Origin: Opitutaceae bacterium
GTDB taxonomy: Bacteria; Verrucomicrobiota; Verrucomicrobiia; Opitutales; Opitutaceae
Reading direction: 5' to 3'
DNA length: 48,089 bases
Assembly (NCBI GenBank): GCA_016793535.1
Contig: JAEUHA010000625.1
Coordinates: forward strand, 1-48,089
Below, one piece after another: positions 34,642 to 43,339 of the stretch. The translations under genes and the position numbers were made by a program. The notes below the pieces were generated by a model. That model was given only the letters and a program-made list of their open reading frames with translations. It had not been told where the DNA came from and searched no databases. The stretch's first letter is position 1, and each line of letters opens with the position of its first letter.

Positions 34642-35106
34642 TCACTTCTTCTTGTACACCGTGGCCGGGTCGAAGAGGGGCTGCGCGGTGAACGAGAGCT
34701 TGTAGCCCGCCGCCGCGGCCCCCTCGAGGTCGGAGAGCTTCCGGTAGAAGCACGACTTGTAGCCGTTGTGGCAGCTCGCGTTCGCCGGGCCCGACTGCTC
34801 GACCTTGATCAGCAGCACGTCCTGGTCGCAGTCCGTGCGCAGCTCGCGCACGAGCTGCACGTTCCCGGATTCCTCGCCCTTGACCCAGAGTTTCTGTCGC
34901 GAACGGCTCCAGTACGTGGCCTTTCCGGTCCGGAGGGTGTGCGCGAGGGACTCGGCGTTCATGAACGCGAACATCAGCACCTCGCCGGTCTGCACGTCCT
35001 GGGTGATGCAGGGAATCAGGCCGTCGGGCCCGAACTTGGGCTGCAGCGTCGAGCCGAGCTCGATCTCCGCGGAGCTGGTGCGGGCGGGAAAGACGTAGGT
35101 GCTCAT
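34642..35106 (-). CDS. hisI: Phosphoribosyl-AMP cyclohydrolase
   Basis: The product is 154 residues from the ATG at 35106 (MSTYVFPART); an in-frame start at 35151 adds 15 doubtful residues. It opens the adenine ring of phosphoribosyl-AMP in the third step of histidine synthesis. Family marks are LIPCITQDVQTGEVLMFAFMN, TYWSRSRQKLWVKGEESGN, the metal-binding Asp triad in TDCDQDVLL, and the zinc Cys residues in SCHNGYKSCFYR. There is no fused HisE domain, so phosphoribosyl-ATP pyrophosphatase must be a separate gene. No other his gene is near. The DUF971 gene lies 51 bases upstream in the same direction. Confidence 0.94.
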   Translation of the reverse strand: MSTYVFPARTSSAEIELGSTLQPKFGPDGLIPCITQDVQTGEVLMFAFMNAESLAHTLRTGKATYWSRSRQKLWVKGEESGNVQLVRELRTDCDQDVLLIKVEQSGPANASCHNGYKSCFYRKLSDLEGAAAAGYKLSFTAQPLFDPATVYKKK

Positions 35107-35157
35107 GATCGCCCCCGTGATTGCCCGCGGGATGCGCCGAAGCAATCCCACAATCGG

Positions 35158-35460
35158 TCAGGCCGGTGCAGCCAGCGCCCGCAGGTAGTCGAAACTGTAC
35201 AGGCCCGTGCGGTGGCCGTCGCTGAAATCGAAACGCAGCGCGTAGTTGCCCACGCGTTCCCAGCCCAGCACCTGCACGCCCGGAAAGCGCTTCCGGCCGT
35301 CCCCGCCGTACTGATTCCCCAGGATGTCGCGCTCGCCGATGTTCGCGGCGCTCGGCGACGCGGCGCGCAACTGCTCGAACGTGTAGTAGCTTTCCCGGCC
35401 GTCGTCCCACGCGATGGCGACCTCCTGGCCGATGAGCTGAATGTTGACGGGAAGGTGCAT
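35158..35460 (-). CDS. DUF971 (GBBH-like N-terminal domain) protein
   Basis: The product is 100 residues from the ATG at 35460. It has the DUF971 pattern: VAIAWDDGRESYYTFEQLRA near the start, RFPGVQVLGWERVGNYALRF in the middle and the ending FSDGHRTGLYSFDYLRAL. This is the standalone form of the domain found at the N-terminus of gamma-butyrobetaine hydroxylase, and related small proteins are linked to iron-sulfur cluster handling. The cysteines seen in some members are absent. It is placed upstream of hisI, probably in one transcript. Confidence 0.85.
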   Translation of the reverse strand: MHLPVNIQLIGQEVAIAWDDGRESYYTFEQLRAASPSAANIGERDILGNQYGGDGRKRFPGVQVLGWERVGNYALRFDFSDGHRTGLYSFDYLRALAAPA

Positions 35461-35543
35461 GCGATGGCCTCCGAGCAAGGGTGCTTGTGGCCGGGAGGGG
35501 AAGCCGGATTTTCCGGCGCGCCCGCCCGCCGGTGAGGCGGCGA

Positions 35544-37532
35544 TCAGCGCCCGTGGCCGGCGGCGAGCCAGTCCCATTGTCCGCCGGCCCGCTCCACCAC
35601 CGCGTCCAGATCCTCCGCGAGCAGGTAACCCTGCTGCACGAGGCGTTCCGCCGCCTGGCGCACACGGGCGAGGTAGTCGGCCCGGGATGCGTAACGCTCG
35701 TCGAGCGCCGGTCGCGGGTCCTGGCGCGCGGCCCGGTCCTGGCGCGTGGCGGCAAACGGGATCCAGGCGCCCCGCAGCGGCACCAGCGTGTCGGGGGCGC
35801 CCGTTTCCGCCGGACGGAACGTCCAGCCCGTGGCGGTCGCCAGCGGCACGGCCACTTCCGGCAGGCGGATGCCTGCGCGCTCGTTGCCGTCGTCGTCGAC
35901 CTGCGGCACCAGCAGGGGCAGGGGAGCACCGGCGCCCGCACCGTCGGGCCACAGGGGATTGGCCAGGCGCACGCCGGCGGTGAGCAGGCGGGGCGAGGGG
36001 ATGCCGGCCAGGGCGGGAAACCGCACCGCCGCCGGCGGGACGAGCGTGCCGTCACGAATCAGTGGATACGCACTCGCCGGCGGCGGCGCGTCCTCCGTCA
36101 CCCACCGGTGGAGCGCGAGCAGCAGCGCCCGTATCGCGCCGCCGAAATCGACCGGATTCCCGTACGGTCCTCCGGCGACCCGGGCGGGAGGAAACGCGCT
36201 CGGGCCGTGCTGCGTGCCCGCGAAGACGTAGAGGCGGACCTGGTCCGGCAGGGCGACGTCCTTCGTGCCGGCCGGATCCGTGTGGCCGAGTGCCGCGACG
36301 CGGCCGCCACCCCAGTACTCAACGGACGTGTTGGTGTAGAAAACCTTCGCGCCCGCGGCGCCGCGGGGATTCTCCAGGATGCCCTCGCTGCGTCCGGAGA
36401 CGGGGTCCGGCTGCGCCGTGTCGGCGAACGGATACGACGCCGCATGGTACATTGCCAGCTCGCGCGGGGTGGACCAGCGGCGGTTGAGGTCGAGGCGCGC
36501 CGCGCCCGCGATGTGCGACAGCACGCCATCGAACACCCGGCGGCCCGCTTCGTCGTAGTTGAAGCCTTGATACAGAAAGTCCCGCAGGAACCGGCCGCTC
36601 TGGGAGGAGCCGAAGGTGAGGGCATGGCGCACCGGCGTCACGCCGTCGCCGCCGCGCTTCAGCCACGCGGCCGCATCGCGGATGGCGGCGAAACCGAGGC
36701 CCGCGACGGGGGGATGCACCGCCGCGAAGGAAAGTTCATAGACCAACCCGGGCTTGAATCCGCCGTCGAGCACCACCGTGTGTCCTCGCAGCCGCCATTG
36801 GCTGGGCGGAATCGCGTCGCCCCCCGGGATCGCCGCGGAACCGCGCACGGTCAGCCGGCGGCCGGTGTCGGCGGCAGCCGACGGAGTGTACGCGGCGAGG
36901 TCGGTGACGGCGTACTCGGCGACGGGCGCGTTGACCGTGAAGGCGGCGCGAACCGTGCCGGTGATGGGCTGGCCCGCGGCGGTTGCGACCGGAACCCGGA
37001 TGCGCAGGAGCCCCGTGCGCTCGGGCACATCGAATTCCCAGCCGACGCCGACGACCGTGAATCCCCGCCGGAAGAGAAACTGGTCGCCCAAATCCGCCAC
37101 GGACTCCGGATCGCTGGCCAGACCCCGGTTGAAGAGCCGGAGCCCGTTGCGCGAACCGCGATTCGAGATCTCAACCAGGGCCGTGCCATTGCTGCGCCCG
37201 GCATCCTTGGGCTGCAGGATGAAGAAGTCCGACGAGAACTCGACCCGTCCCGTCCGCCCGGCCGGTGCCCGCTCGAGGTCGGCGATGATGCGGTTGCGCG
37301 GGTGCGCCGGGTCGACCGCGAAATGCAGGGTGCCCACGATCTTTTCGTAGCCGGAATTCCCGACGTCCACCCGGCGCGCGATCTCGACGCGGGTGACTTC
37401 GGCGGACGCGCTGCAGCCGCAAACCAGCATCAGCACCGCCAGCCGGTGGCGAACGGACCGCGCGGTCAACCGGGAGGGATGAAACTGACGATTTTCACGC
37501 TGCGACTCGGGGCACGGCGGGGATAAGCGCAT
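35544..37532 (-). CDS. Exported alpha/beta hydrolase (Abhydrolase_10-like)
   Basis: The product is 662 residues. A long basic N-region leads to a hydrophobic segment, LAVLMLVCGCSASAEV (about 32-46), which offers a possible lipobox ending in Cys as well as an SPase I site. The body has the layout of the large alpha/beta hydrolase domain family: an N-terminal beta-rich part (VTRVEIARRVDVGNSGYEKIVGTL), the nucleophile elbow TFGSSQSGRFLRDFLYQGFN at about residue 310, and later FAGTQHGPSAFPP, which supplies a likely catalytic His. The serine is intact, so esterase-like activity is likely, with unknown substrate. It is divergent from mraZ, with DnaA-box-like sites and the MraZ box in the gap. Confidence 0.85.
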   Translation of the reverse strand: MRLSPPCPESQRENRQFHPSRLTARSVRHRLAVLMLVCGCSASAEVTRVEIARRVDVGNSGYEKIVGTLHFAVDPAHPRNRIIADLERAPAGRTGRVEFSSDFFILQPKDAGRSNGTALVEISNRGSRNGLRLFNRGLASDPESVADLGDQFLFRRGFTVVGVGWEFDVPERTGLLRIRVPVATAAGQPITGTVRAAFTVNAPVAEYAVTDLAAYTPSAAADTGRRLTVRGSAAIPGGDAIPPSQWRLRGHTVVLDGGFKPGLVYELSFAAVHPPVAGLGFAAIRDAAAWLKRGGDGVTPVRHALTFGSSQSGRFLRDFLYQGFNYDEAGRRVFDGVLSHIAGAARLDLNRRWSTPRELAMYHAASYPFADTAQPDPVSGRSEGILENPRGAAGAKVFYTNTSVEYWGGGRVAALGHTDPAGTKDVALPDQVRLYVFAGTQHGPSAFPPARVAGGPYGNPVDFGGAIRALLLALHRWVTEDAPPPASAYPLIRDGTLVPPAAVRFPALAGIPSPRLLTAGVRLANPLWPDGAGAGAPLPLLVPQVDDDGNERAGIRLPEVAVPLATATGWTFRPAETGAPDTLVPLRGAWIPFAATRQDRAARQDPRPALDERYASRADYLARVRQAAERLVQQGYLLAEDLDAVVERAGGQWDWLAAGHGR

Positions 37533-37591
37533 GGTCCGCTTTCGCGCAAAGCGCCGGCTTCGTCAAACAACCGTAAAGCTCTCCGGCCCGT

Positions 37592-37608
37592 TGTGAATAA
37601 GTGAATAA
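37592..37608 (-). promoter_or_regulatory. Two tandem DnaA-box-like 9-mers upstream of mraZ
   Basis: On the minus strand the bases read TTATTCACT then TTATTCACA, the two 9-mers sharing one base (37600). The second fits the E. coli DnaA box consensus TTATNCACA fully and the first differs at the last base. They lie about 95 bases upstream of the mraZ start. Binding is not shown. Confidence 0.45.
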
Positions 37609-37644
37609 CTTCCCGCGGTTTGACCGGGTCTTGGCTTGACGATT

Positions 37645-37680
37645 GGGGGTCAATATGGGTTGAAATGGTGCACTTTGGAG
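37645..37680 (+). promoter_or_regulatory. MraZ box upstream of the dcw cluster
   Basis: TGGGN-like units recur every 10 bases: GGGGT (37646-37650), TGGGT (37656-37660), TGGTG (37666-37670) and TGGAG (37676-37680). Known MraZ operators are TGGGN repeats separated by 5 bases just ahead of mraZ, so this is the probable autoregulatory site. The last unit also serves as GGAG Shine-Dalgarno for a TTG start at 37688. Confidence 0.75.
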
Positions 37681-37687
37681 CGATCGA

Positions 37688-38155
37688 TTGCTCCTATCCC
37701 AAATGGCGCAGGCAGGCACGGCAGTCTTCACGGGCCTTTTTAGGCACACGCTGGACGACAAGGGTCGACTCACGATCCCGTCGGAGTGGCGTCATGCCCC
37801 GGCGGGAGTGGACACGTTTCTGGCGACTCCGCACCCCGACGGTTACCTGGCGGTGCTGCCGCCGGCCGAGGTCGAGAAGCTCCGGGAAAAGATCGCGGCG
37901 CAGAAGCTGAGCGACTCCGCGGCCCAGGCGTTTGCGGCGCGTTTCTTTTCCCAGACGCAGAGCTTTTCCTACGACAAGAACGGCCGGATCGGCCTGACCG
38001 AGGCGCTGCTCACGCATGCCGGCATCGAGAAGGATGCGGTGCTGGTCGGCTCCCTGACCAAGTTCAACATCTACAACCCCGGGCGCTGGCAGCAGGAGGA
38101 AGCGCGGACGGCGGGCGAAAACTTCGGCGACCTCATGCGCCGGCTCGACATTTGA
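37688..38155 (+). CDS. mraZ: Transcriptional regulator MraZ
   Basis: The product is 155 residues from TTG at 37688, which has GGAG 7 bases before it; an ATG at 37703 (MAQAGTAVFTG) is the alternative. MraZ is a DNA-binding protein that represses its own dcw operon. The two AbrB-like repeats are plain: FRHTLDDKGRLTIPSEWR (DxxGR number one) and SYDKNGRIGLTEALLTHAGI (DxxGR number two). The MraZ box directly upstream fits autoregulation. It is the first gene of the division and wall cluster; the gap to rsmH is 234 bases, unusually long, with a GC-rich hairpin at 38316-38337 and a T6 run. Confidence 0.93.
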   Translation: MLLSQMAQAGTAVFTGLFRHTLDDKGRLTIPSEWRHAPAGVDTFLATPHPDGYLAVLPPAEVEKLREKIAAQKLSDSAAQAFAARFFSQTQSFSYDKNGRIGLTEALLTHAGIEKDAVLVGSLTKFNIYNPGRWQQEEARTAGENFGDLMRRLDI

Positions 38156-38389
38156 ACATGCGCCGACCTATCCGGGTAAAGAGTCTCCGATCCAGCGCGC
38201 CACTGCGGGTGTCCGCCTATTCCGCTGCGGGCGCCGCGCGACGGTTTTTTCCCGCCTGGATCATGGCGGACGAGGGTGGGGTGGCCTTTCCGGCCCGGGT
38301 CGCGGCCGCGCGCGTCCGGAGCGCGCTCGTGCTCCGGCCGGTGGCCGGTCGCAAGCTGGCCAGGGGGACCGGAGGGAAAGGTGACGCGC

Positions 38390-39364
38390 ATGTCGACCGC
38401 GCTCGTTGAACTTTCCCGTCGTGCCATGACGTCCGGCCACCAACCCGTGTTGTTGCGCGAGGTGCTTGACCTGATCGCGCCGCGGGCCGGGGGACGCTAC
38501 CTCGACTGCACGTTTGGGGGAGGCGGGCACACCCGCGCACTGCTCGACGCGGCGCCGGGAACGCAGGTGGTCGCGCTCGATCGCGATCCCGCGGCGGCGG
38601 AGCGCGCGGCGCCGTTGCGCGCGGAGTTTCCGGACCGGTTCACGCTGGTCGATTGTGATTTTGGCCGGCTGGGTGAGCGGCCGGAAACGGGGTTCGATGG
38701 GATTCTTTTCGACCTCGGCGTTTCGTCGTTTCAGCTCGATGAGACCGGGCGTGGCTTTTCGTTCCGGCATGACGCGCCGGCCGACATGCGCATGGATCCC
38801 CGCCACGGGGTCCCCGCGAGCCGCTGGCTGGAGACGGCGACGGAGGAGATGCTGGTGCGGGCCGTGCGCGACCTGGGCGAGGAGCAGCATTGGCGACGCG
38901 TCGTGCGGGCGATCCTGGCCGCCCGCGGCACCGGCGCGCTGGCGCGCACGGCGGCGCTGGCGGAGCTGATTGCCGGGGCCATTCCCGCGCGGGACCGGCA
39001 CACGATGAAAATCCACCCTGCGACGCGCGCGTTCCAGGGCATCCGGATCGCCGTGAACGACGAGATCGGTGCGATCGAGCGCGCGCTGCCCGCGGCGTTC
39101 GCCCGCCTCGTTCAGCCCACCACGGAGCGCGGCGGCGGCGTGCTCGCCGTGATCAGCTTCCACTCGCTCGAGGACCGGCCGGTGAAGCAGTTCTTTCGCC
39201 GCATGTGCGGCCAGCCGGAAAGCGCAAACGACAGCACGCCGCAGGACCTGCGCGTGAAGCTGGCCGACCCGCTGACCCGCAAACCCCTCACCCCCGGCGA
39301 GGACGAACTCGCCCGGAATCCCCGCAGTCGCTCCGCCAAACTCCGCGCCCTCCGCCGCCTCTAG
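38390..39364 (+). CDS. rsmH: 16S rRNA (cytosine1402-N4)-methyltransferase
   Basis: The product is 324 residues. It N4-methylates C1402 in the decoding centre of 16S rRNA. Family marks are [13 protein letters not shown], motif [48 protein letters not shown], the DMRMDP site, [19 protein letters not shown] and the ending [17 protein letters not shown]. The ATG at 38390 has AGGTGA close upstream; a second ATG at 38426 ([10 protein letters not shown]) is possible and closer to the usual start. The frame is open back to 38276, but that part is Arg/Gly-rich and not protein-like. Confidence 0.94.
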   Translation: MSTALVELSRRAMTSGHQPVLLREVLDLIAPRAGGRYLDCTFGGGGHTRALLDAAPGTQVVALDRDPAAAERAAPLRAEFPDRFTLVDCDFGRLGERPETGFDGILFDLGVSSFQLDETGRGFSFRHDAPADMRMDPRHGVPASRWLETATEEMLVRAVRDLGEEQHWRRVVRAILAARGTGALARTAALAELIAGAIPARDRHTMKIHPATRAFQGIRIAVNDEIGAIERALPAAFARLVQPTTERGGGVLAVISFHSLEDRPVKQFFRRMCGQPESANDSTPQDLRVKLADPLTRKPLTPGEDELARNPRSRSAKLRALRRL

Positions 39365-39392
39365 GCGCCCGGCGCACGACCTCCCTCCCGCG

Positions 39393-39785
39393 ATGAAAAG
39401 AAACTCCCAGGCGTTCGCGCATCAGTTGCTGGTCTGTCTGCTCGTGACGATGGCGTTCGGCGGCACCATCGGCCTCGGCACGGTCTGGATGCGTCACCAG
39501 ATTTCGGTTACGGCCAAGGCCAACCGCGCGCTGCTCGCGGAGATCAACGAGGTCAACCGCCGCAGCGACGCCCTCGAGGCCGAGATCCGCGGTGAACAGC
39601 GGCCGGAACTGCTGCGCGAGCTCAACCTTCGCTTCCGTCTCGGGCTCGTGCCGATGAACGAGGTCCCGGTGATCCACGTCACCGAGAACGTCACCCAGCG
39701 CATGGTCGAGCGGGCGAACCGCTGGTCGTTCCCGCCGGCGTCGCGCGAGAACGGCCCCGTCACGCTTCGCTTCGCCCAGCGCTGA
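39393..39785 (+). CDS. ftsL: FtsL-like cell division protein
   Basis: The product is 130 residues, in the ftsL position between rsmH and ftsI. A short cytoplasmic start is followed by one membrane helix (about 12-33, LLVCLLVTMAFGGTIGLGTVW), then a heptad-rich coiled coil (about 38-75, ANRALLAEINEVNRRSDALEAEIRGEQ). The sequence is poorly conserved in this family, so position and layout carry the call. FtsL bridges FtsB, FtsQ and the FtsWI synthase in the periplasm. It starts 29 bases after rsmH and ends 6 bases before ftsI. Confidence 0.8.
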   Translation: MKRNSQAFAHQLLVCLLVTMAFGGTIGLGTVWMRHQISVTAKANRALLAEINEVNRRSDALEAEIRGEQRPELLRELNLRFRLGLVPMNEVPVIHVTENVTQRMVERANRWSFPPASRENGPVTLRFAQR

Positions 39786-39790
39786 TCCCG

Positions 39791-41740
39791 ATGTCCAAGG
39801 GCTTCGCCTCCACCTATCGCATCGTCCTCCTCGCCACCGGACTCTTCGTCTGTTTCGGCGGAGTGGCGGCGCGGCTGGTATGGCTGCACGTGGTCGACCG
39901 CGACTCGCTGCTCAAGACGATCACCCGGACCCGGCAGCAGTACACGCCCGAGATCGCCCGCCGCGGCGACATTCTCGACGCGCGCGGCGGCCTGCTGGCC
40001 ACCAGCAGCACGCAGCGCGTGCTGGGCGTCGACCCGCTGTCCCTCCGTCCGCAGGACGAGAAGCGCTGGCCTGAACTCGCCGCGCTCATCGGCATGCCCG
40101 AAGGCGAACTGCGCCGGATCTTCACCACCCGCTACCGCGAGGCGCCGGCGCCGGCCCCGACGGCGAATGCCGTGATCGACCTGCGCCGGCTGGGGCGCGT
40201 CGCGACTCCGGCGGCGGCGACTCCCGACGACGACACCGAGGAGGATGCGGCACCCGATGCGTCCGGCCGTCGCCCGATCCGCTGGGTGAAGTTGCGCGAT
40301 GACGTGCCGGAGAAGCTCTACGAGGAGATCATGAAGCTCGGGATCAAGGGCGTCTACGGCCCCCACGTCGCCCGGCGCGCCTATCCCAACCAGCACCTCG
40401 CCGCCCACGTGCTCGGCTATGTGAACAAGCAGCAGGAGGCCGCCGCGGGCATGGAGGCGAACATGGACTTTTTCCTGCGCGGACAGAACGGCTGGCGGGT
40501 GGGCGAGCGCGACGGACGCAACCGCGAGCTGCCGCAGTTCCTCGACCGGCGCGTGCCGCCGTCGGACGGCTACAGCGTGAAGCTGTCGATCGACACGATC
40601 GTGCAGGACATCGTCGAGCAGGAGCTGACGTACATCGCCACGACGTACGAGCCGAAGAAGGCGTCGATCATCGTGAGCGACCCGCGCAACGGGTTCATCC
40701 TCGCGATGGGCAACTATCCGAATTACGATCCCAACGAGTACAACAAGCTGCGGCCCGATGAGCAGCACCGGATGCGCAACGTCGCGGTGGCCGATGTCTA
40801 CGAGCCGGGCTCGGTGTTCAAGATCGTCGCGGTCGCCGCCGCGCTCGAGGAGCGGATCGCCACCACCCGTTCGATGTTCGACACCGCGGCCGACAAGATC
40901 ATGCACCGCGGCCGGACGATCCCGCTCCCGGCCGAGGATCACCGTTTCCCGAATCCGCAGGCGGTGACGCTCGCCGAGGCCGTCAGCCATTCGAGCAACC
41001 GCGGCGCCGCACAGCTGGGCGTGGCGCTCGGCGAGGAGCGGTTCTACCGGTACGTGCGCGCGTTTGGTTTCGGCCGGCCGCTCGGCTTCCCGGTCGGCGG
41101 TGAAGTCGCCGGCCTGCTGCGTCCGGTGAAAGACTGGGATCCGATCGACATCACGCGCATCCCGATCGGCCACTCGATTTCCGCGACGGTCCTCCAGATG
41201 CACCAGGCGATGAGCGTCATCGCCAACGACGGCGTCCTGCTCCGCCCGCAGGTGATCCGCGAGGTCCGCGACGCGGCGGGCGAGATCGTCTACCGCTACG
41301 ATCGCGCCGAGATCGGCCGCGTGGTTTCGCTGGAGACCGCCCGCACCGTCGCCCGCCTGCTGATGGGCGTGGCCTCGAAGGAAGGCACGGCGGCCGAGGC
41401 GGCCATCGAGGGTTACGACGTGGCGGGCAAGACCGGCACGACGATCAAGCTCATGGACGAGGTGCAGCCCGATGGCTCCACGAAGCTCGTGTACAACCGG
41501 AAGCACCACATCGCGTCGTTCGTGGGCTTCTTCCCTGCCGGCCGGCCGCAGGTTGCGATTTCCGTGATTGTGGACGACGCTGACCACAAGGCGCCGCGCG
41601 GCATCGCCTACGGTGGCCGGGTCGCCGCGCCGTCGTTCAAGCGCATTGGGGAACGCCTTATTGCCATTCTCAACATCCAGGCTCACGCCCAGCCGTCACC
41701 GGCCGGACTCGTGGCCGCCCACCAGGGAGGCCGGCGGTGA
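39791..41740 (+). CDS. ftsI: Septal peptidoglycan transpeptidase (PBP3)
   Basis: The product is 649 residues. A cytoplasmic start and one membrane helix (about 9-30) precede the pedestal domain (PEIARRGDILDARGGLLATS). The transpeptidase domain has SxxK in EPGSVFKIVA (the acyl-enzyme Ser), SxN in SHSSNRGAA and KTG in VAGKTGTTIK. It crosslinks glycan strands at the division site. Residues about 116-165 are an acidic, Ala/Pro-rich insertion (EAPAPAPTANAV... PDDDTEEDAAPDAS) in the pedestal, which I do not recall from canonical members. A C-terminal tail of about 20 residues after the last domain (QAHAQPSPAGL) is also additional. murE may start by a GTGA overlap. Confidence 0.95.
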   Translation: MSKGFASTYRIVLLATGLFVCFGGVAARLVWLHVVDRDSLLKTITRTRQQYTPEIARRGDILDARGGLLATSSTQRVLGVDPLSLRPQDEKRWPELAALIGMPEGELRRIFTTRYREAPAPAPTANAVIDLRRLGRVATPAAATPDDDTEEDAAPDASGRRPIRWVKLRDDVPEKLYEEIMKLGIKGVYGPHVARRAYPNQHLAAHVLGYVNKQQEAAAGMEANMDFFLRGQNGWRVGERDGRNRELPQFLDRRVPPSDGYSVKLSIDTIVQDIVEQELTYIATTYEPKKASIIVSDPRNGFILAMGNYPNYDPNEYNKLRPDEQHRMRNVAVADVYEPGSVFKIVAVAAALEERIATTRSMFDTAADKIMHRGRTIPLPAEDHRFPNPQAVTLAEAVSHSSNRGAAQLGVALGEERFYRYVRAFGFGRPLGFPVGGEVAGLLRPVKDWDPIDITRIPIGHSISATVLQMHQAMSVIANDGVLLRPQVIREVRDAAGEIVYRYDRAEIGRVVSLETARTVARLLMGVASKEGTAAEAAIEGYDVAGKTGTTIKLMDEVQPDGSTKLVYNRKHHIASFVGFFPAGRPQVAISVIVDDADHKAPRGIAYGGRVAAPSFKRIGERLIAILNIQAHAQPSPAGLVAAHQGGRR

Positions 41741-41835
41741 TCGGCTATCTCGTCCACGACCATCCGCTCATCCACGCGTTCCAGCCGGCGCGCCGCACGC
41801 GGCGCGAAGCGCAGGCCGCCAGCCGCATTTTCAAG

Positions 41836-43332
41836 ATGGCCCCGAAACTTTCGGATTATTTTCAGGACGGGGAAACCCTGGCGGTGAAGGGAACCCTTGA
41901 CCGGCCGATCTCCGGCCTCGCGATCGACAGCCGCCGCGTCGTGCCGGGAACGCTCTTTTTCGCGCGGCCCGGGCAGCGCGCGGACGGCGCCAGTTTCATC
42001 GACGAAGCGGTGAGCCGCGGTGCCGTGGCCGTGGTGACGTCGCGCATGCCGGCCTTCCCGCCCGCCCGGGTGACCTTCATCCAGGTGGCGGATGCGCGGG
42101 CGATGCTGGCCCGGGTCGCGCAGCGCTACTATCGCTTTCCGGATCGCGACCTCACCGTCGCGGGCGTCACGGGCACCAACGGCAAGACCACCGTCACGCA
42201 CCTGCTGAAGCACTTTCTCAACGGCGACCAGCGGGTCGGGCTCATCGGCACGACGCACTACGATCTCGGCGCGCGCACCGTGCCGTCGTTCCGCACCACG
42301 CCCGAGTCGCTCGACATCTTCGGGATGATGGCGCAGATGCGCGACCACGGCTGCCGGCACGCCGTGATGGAGGTGAGCTCGCACGGCATCGACCAGCGCC
42401 GGGTGGACGGATTGCGCTTCGGCGTCGCGGTGTTCACGAACCTGACCCGCGATCACCTCGACTACCACGAAACGTTGGAGCGTTACTTCGACGTGAAGAT
42501 GCGGCTCTTCACCGGCGGGATCGGGCCGGTGCCACCGGTCTCGGTCGTGAACCTCGACGACACGTATGGCGCGCAGCTCGCCGCCCGTCTCACGGCCGAG
42601 GTCCCGGCGACGCGCGTCGTCACGTTCGGCGAGAATCCCGCCGCGCAGGTGCGGGCCGAGCAGGTCGCCCTCCATTTCAAGCACAGCACGTTCCGGCTGG
42701 TGTGGCCCGGCGGGTCGATCGACGTCGAGTCGCCGCTGATCGGGCGTTACAACGTCAGCAATCTCCTCGCGGCGATCGCCGCGGCGTGGGGGCTCGGGCG
42801 CGACCCGGTCGTCTTCCTCGCGCGGCTGCGCGCGTTCAAGGGCGTGCCGGGCCGGATGGAGCGGATCGAGGAGGGCCAGGCGTTCAACGTCCTGGTCGAC
42901 TACGCGCACACCGACGACGCGCTGCGCAACGCGCTCGGGATGCTGCGCCGCATCACGCCGGGCCGGCTGCTTGTCGTCTTCGGCTGCGGCGGCAACCGCG
43001 ACCGGACGAAGCGCCCGCTGATGACGCGCGCGGTGCAGGAGTTCGCCGACTTCGCCGTGGCCACCGCGGACAATCCGCGCACGGAGGCGATCGCGCGGAT
43101 CTTCGAGGACATGCGCGGAGGAGTGACCGCGCCGGAGAAGATCTCCTGGATCGAGGACCGGCGGCGCGCGATCAGCCTGGCGCTGGATCTCGCGAAACCG
43201 GGCGACTGCGTGCTGATCGCCGGCAAGGGCCACGAATGCTACCAGGAGTTCGCCGACACCGTGTTTCCGTTCGACGACCGGCAGGTCGTGCGGGAACTCA
43301 TCGGACTCAAGGCCCACCATCTGCCTGTCTGA
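41836..43332 (+). CDS. murE: UDP-MurNAc-tripeptide synthetase (meso-DAP adding)
   Basis: From the ATG at 41836 the product has 498 residues; a GTG at 41737, overlapping the ftsI stop, would add 33 residues that do not look like MurE. It adds the third residue of the stem peptide. The ATP loop is VTGTNGKTTVTHLLKHFL, then EVSSHGIDQRRVDGLRFGVAVFTNLTRDHLDYH, VDYAHTDDAL, FGCGGNRDRTKRP and, deciding for meso-diaminopimelate, DNPRTE. The C-terminus has IAGKGHECYQE. All ligase motifs are intact. Members of this family carry a carbamylated Lys; K in YFDVKMRLF is in that place. murF starts 8 bases after its stop. Confidence 0.95.
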   Translation: MAPKLSDYFQDGETLAVKGTLDRPISGLAIDSRRVVPGTLFFARPGQRADGASFIDEAVSRGAVAVVTSRMPAFPPARVTFIQVADARAMLARVAQRYYRFPDRDLTVAGVTGTNGKTTVTHLLKHFLNGDQRVGLIGTTHYDLGARTVPSFRTTPESLDIFGMMAQMRDHGCRHAVMEVSSHGIDQRRVDGLRFGVAVFTNLTRDHLDYHETLERYFDVKMRLFTGGIGPVPPVSVVNLDDTYGAQLAARLTAEVPATRVVTFGENPAAQVRAEQVALHFKHSTFRLVWPGGSIDVESPLIGRYNVSNLLAAIAAAWGLGRDPVVFLARLRAFKGVPGRMERIEEGQAFNVLVDYAHTDDALRNALGMLRRITPGRLLVVFGCGGNRDRTKRPLMTRAVQEFADFAVATADNPRTEAIARIFEDMRGGVTAPEKISWIEDRRRAISLALDLAKPGDCVLIAGKGHECYQEFADTVFPFDDRQVVRELIGLKAHHLPV

Positions 43333-43339
43333 TTCCTCC

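Noticed and set aside
37631..37665. Sigma70-type promoter with TTGACG at 37636 upstream of mraZ
   Set aside because: No good -10 hexamer is found at 16-18 bases spacing (GTTGAA at best), so I report only the MraZ box.
38225..38250. Intrinsic terminator after mraZ (GC-rich stretch followed by TTTTTT)
   Set aside because: I could not draw a stem longer than a few pairs directly before the T-run, so it is mentioned only as part of the gap.
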